Part shown: piece after piece, positions 6,336-8,120 of the stretch
Layout: each line of letters opens with the position of its first letter
Position numbering within the stretch: the stretch's first letter is position 1
Assembly: GCA_947630465.1 (NCBI GenBank)
Contig: CANRHT010000087.1
Coordinates: 1 to 8,120 of the forward strand
Length of the DNA stretch: 8,120 bases
Reading direction: 5' to 3'
Source: an uncultured Pseudomonadaceae bacterium
Lineage (GTDB): Bacteria; Pseudomonadota; Gammaproteobacteria; Pseudomonadales; Pseudomonadaceae
Position numbers and translations under genes: made by a program
Notes under the pieces: generated by a model
Seen by the model: only the letters and a program-made list of their open reading frames with translations
Told to the model about the DNA's origin: nothing
Database searches by the model: none

Positions 6336-7745
6336 TTATAAAGGCTGACCGCGGTTACCATGCTTGCTAACAAAGTCTTGCACAACGGCCAAATCATTAG
6401 CCAGTACTGTGCAGCGCTCTTCACGCTCAAATAAGTCAGCCATATGCGCCGGCAATACTGGACTGGCACTGGGCACAGCCTTGTGTACCGCTTCGGGGAA
6501 TTTCACCGGATGCGCAGTAGCCAGCGTCACCATGGGCGTAGCTAAACTGCGACGGCATTCGCGCGCAGCATGTACGCCAATTGCTGTATGCGGATCAAGC
6601 AACTCACCCGTATCTTTATAGACCTTGGCGATGGTGGCACAGGTTTGCTCGTCATCTACAGCTAATGAGTCAAACAGCTTGCGCGTTTCAGTCCAACGCT
6701 CATCATCAACACTCATCTCGCCGGTAGCACGGAAGTTGTCCATCAACTCAGCCACTTTGGCACCATCACGACCGTGCATATCAAACAGCAGACGCTCAAA
6801 GTTGGACGACACCATAATATCCATCGACGGCGTTAAAGTCGGATGCAACGTATCTTTGTCATAACGATTACCGCTCATAAAGCGATGCAAAATATCATTA
6901 CGGTTGGTGGCAACAATCAACTGATTGATGGGTAGCCCCATATTGCGCGCAAGGTAGCCAGCAAAGATATCGCCAAAGTTACCGGTGGGCACTGAAAAAG
7001 CGATCGAACGCTGCGGCCCACCCAACTGAATCGCCGCGTGGAAGTAATACACGATCTGCGCCATGATGCGCGCCCAGTTAATCGAGTTTACCGCGACAAG
7101 GCGCGTGCCTTTGAGGAACGACTGATCAGCAAAGCTGGCTTTCACCATTTCTTGGCAATCATCAAAGTTACCTTCAATGGCGATATTGTGAATATTATCG
7201 CTGAGCGCACTGGTCATCTGCCGACGCTGCACTTCCGACACACGCTGATGCGGGTGCAGAATAAAGATATCGACATTTTCACAGCGACGGCAACCTTCAA
7301 TTGCTGCTGAACCGGTATCACCTGAGGTTGCCCCCATAATCACCACACGCTCATTGCGTTTGGTCAGAAAGTGATCCAGCAAACGCCCCAGCAACTGTAG
7401 CGCAAAGTCTTTAAACGCCAGCGTTGGACCATGAAACAATTCCAACACCCACTCATTGCTCTCTAATTGACGCAACGGCGCGATGGCGCTGTGCTCAAAC
7501 GCACCATAAGTGTCTTTGAGGATTGCTTTAAAATCCGCATCATCAATACAGCCCGCCACAAAAGGACGCATCACGCGAAACGCCAATTCGTGATACGGCA
7601 AATCCGCCCAAGAGGCGATTTCTTCTACGGTAAAACGCGGCAGATTTTCAGGCACATACAAACCACCATCAGTGGCCAGTCCTGCTAACAATACATCTTC
7701 AAAATTCAACGCCGGGGCTTGGCCACGCGTGCTTATATAACGCAT
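6336..7745 (-). CDS. thrC: Threonine synthase
   Basis: Cytosolic PLP enzyme (fold type II) that converts O-phospho-L-homoserine to L-threonine and phosphate, the last step of threonine synthesis. From the ATG at 7745 it has 469 residues, normal for the longer proteobacterial form. The N-terminus MRYISTRGQAPALNFEDVLL is the family hallmark. The PLP lysine is K112 in GPTLAFKDFALQ (106-117); GATSGDTGSAA (138-148) and SVPTGNFGDI (251-260) provide phosphate and cofactor contacts; DPHTAIGV (384-391) and ATAHPVKFPEAV (409-420) close the active-site region. An in-frame TTG at 7754 would add three residues, but the ATG is preceded by GAAAGG (7760-7755) at 9 nt and matches the family start. It follows hom by 36 nt, consistent with one operon, and ends at its own terminator. 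No defects are seen. Confidence 0.98.
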   Translation of the reverse strand: MRYISTRGQAPALNFEDVLLAGLATDGGLYVPENLPRFTVEEIASWADLPYHELAFRVMRPFVAGCIDDADFKAILKDTYGAFEHSAIAPLRQLESNEWVLELFHGPTLAFKDFALQLLGRLLDHFLTKRNERVVIMGATSGDTGSAAIEGCRRCENVDIFILHPHQRVSEVQRRQMTSALSDNIHNIAIEGNFDDCQEMVKASFADQSFLKGTRLVAVNSINWARIMAQIVYYFHAAIQLGGPQRSIAFSVPTGNFGDIFAGYLARNMGLPINQLIVATNRNDILHRFMSGNRYDKDTLHPTLTPSMDIMVSSNFERLLFDMHGRDGAKVAELMDNFRATGEMSVDDERWTETRKLFDSLAVDDEQTCATIAKVYKDTGELLDPHTAIGVHAARECRRSLATPMVTLATAHPVKFPEAVHKAVPSASPVLPAHMADLFEREERCTVLANDLAVVQDFVSKHGNRGQPL

Positions 7746-7781
7746 AAGTAACAACCTTTCTCAGAGTCGCTTAACTGGGGA

Positions 7782-8120
7782 TTAATTCAATTGCTCAACA
7801 CGGATACGCACGACTGGTTTCTGCACAGTATCAAGCGCTTCTAAAGCAATAATAGCATCATTAATACGCTGCTCTTGCACACGGTGCGTGAGCAAAATCA
7901 TCGGCACTGAACCATCCGTTTCTTCTGCTTCTTTTTGCATAATGGATTCAATATTAATGCCGCGCACCGAAAGAATACTGGCAACTTGAGCCAACACACC
8001 TGGGTGGTCTTTGGCTTGAATGCGCAAGTAATAAGCACTTTCACACTGTTCAATCGCCAAAATAGGATGATCCGATAACTCATCAGACTGGAATCCAAGC
8101 GCAGGCACTTGATCTTCAGT
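7782..8120 (-). CDS. hom: Homoserine dehydrogenase, C-terminal fragment (runs off right edge)
   Basis: The last 112 residues of Hom, the NAD(P)H-dependent enzyme that reduces aspartate semialdehyde to homoserine. The reading frame is open to the window edge (it begins TEDQVPALGF), so the true start lies outside; a GTG at 8108 is an internal valine codon, not a start. The fragment covers the C-terminal ACT domain (about fragment residues 30-108: YYLRIQAKDHPGVLAQVASI, GINIESIMQ, PMILLTHR, ending VRIRVEQLN), the regulatory domain associated in this family with threonine feedback. The catalytic and nucleotide-binding parts are not in view. The ending matches Pseudomonas Hom closely by recall. It is 36 nt upstream of thrC, giving the common hom-thrC arrangement. 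Confidence 0.96.
   Translation of the reverse strand, partial: TEDQVPALGFQSDELSDHPILAIEQCESAYYLRIQAKDHPGVLAQVASILSVRGINIESIMQKEAEETDGSVPMILLTHRVQEQRINDAIIALEALDTVQKPVVRIRVEQLN

Noticed and set aside
7746..7754. A three-codon longer thrC starting at TTG 7754.
   Set aside because: The ATG at 7745 has GAAAGG at 9 nt and yields the conserved MRYISTRG start.
7782..8108. A complete small ACT-domain protein starting at GTG 8108.
   Set aside because: The frame stays open to the window edge, and the residues before it (TEDQ) continue the known Hom C-terminal sequence, so this is the end of hom and not a separate gene.

Overview
The window is ordinary chromosomal core-genome sequence from a gammaproteobacterium, most likely in the Pseudomonadaceae. 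Several products (IleRS, S20, ThrC and the end of homoserine dehydrogenase) read almost like Pseudomonas aeruginosa proteins from memory. The G+C content looks close to half by eye, lower than typical Pseudomonas, which would suit a lower-GC relative such as Thiopseudomonas or Halopseudomonas. That genus-level placement is inference only.

Layout: the left two thirds is a leftward gene string, read in transcription order murJ (lipid II flippase), ribF (riboflavin kinase/FAD synthetase), ileS (isoleucyl-tRNA synthetase) and the first 18 codons of lspA (signal peptidase II), which runs off the left edge. Gaps are 69, 19 and 30 nt, so this is probably one operon. rpsT (ribosomal protein S20) is transcribed rightward, divergently from murJ, across a 255-nt control region. 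That region holds two promoter candidates and a GC-rich hairpin just upstream of the rpsT ribosome-binding site. rpsT starts with GTG and ends at a strong intrinsic terminator. A spacer of about 185 nt without convincing genes follows, then a second terminator that serves thrC (threonine synthase), which converges on rpsT. hom (homoserine dehydrogenase) lies upstream of thrC and is cut by the right edge, leaving its C-terminal ACT domain; hom and thrC are 36 nt apart and form a threonine-pathway operon.

How the genes relate: the murJ-ribF-ileS-lspA string mixes envelope biogenesis (lipid II export, lipoprotein maturation) with flavin cofactor supply and tRNA charging. It is a conserved gammaproteobacterial cluster, and rpsT is its usual divergent neighbour. 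hom-thrC is a separate amino-acid operon, and its position next to rpsT looks like a local rearrangement relative to the P. aeruginosa order I recall.

I found no mobile elements, CRISPR arrays, tRNA or rRNA genes, broken genes or defence systems, and no sign of an undescribed system. The points most worth checking are regulatory: the rpsT leader hairpin overlapping a second promoter, and the C-over-G-biased spacer between the two convergent terminators.
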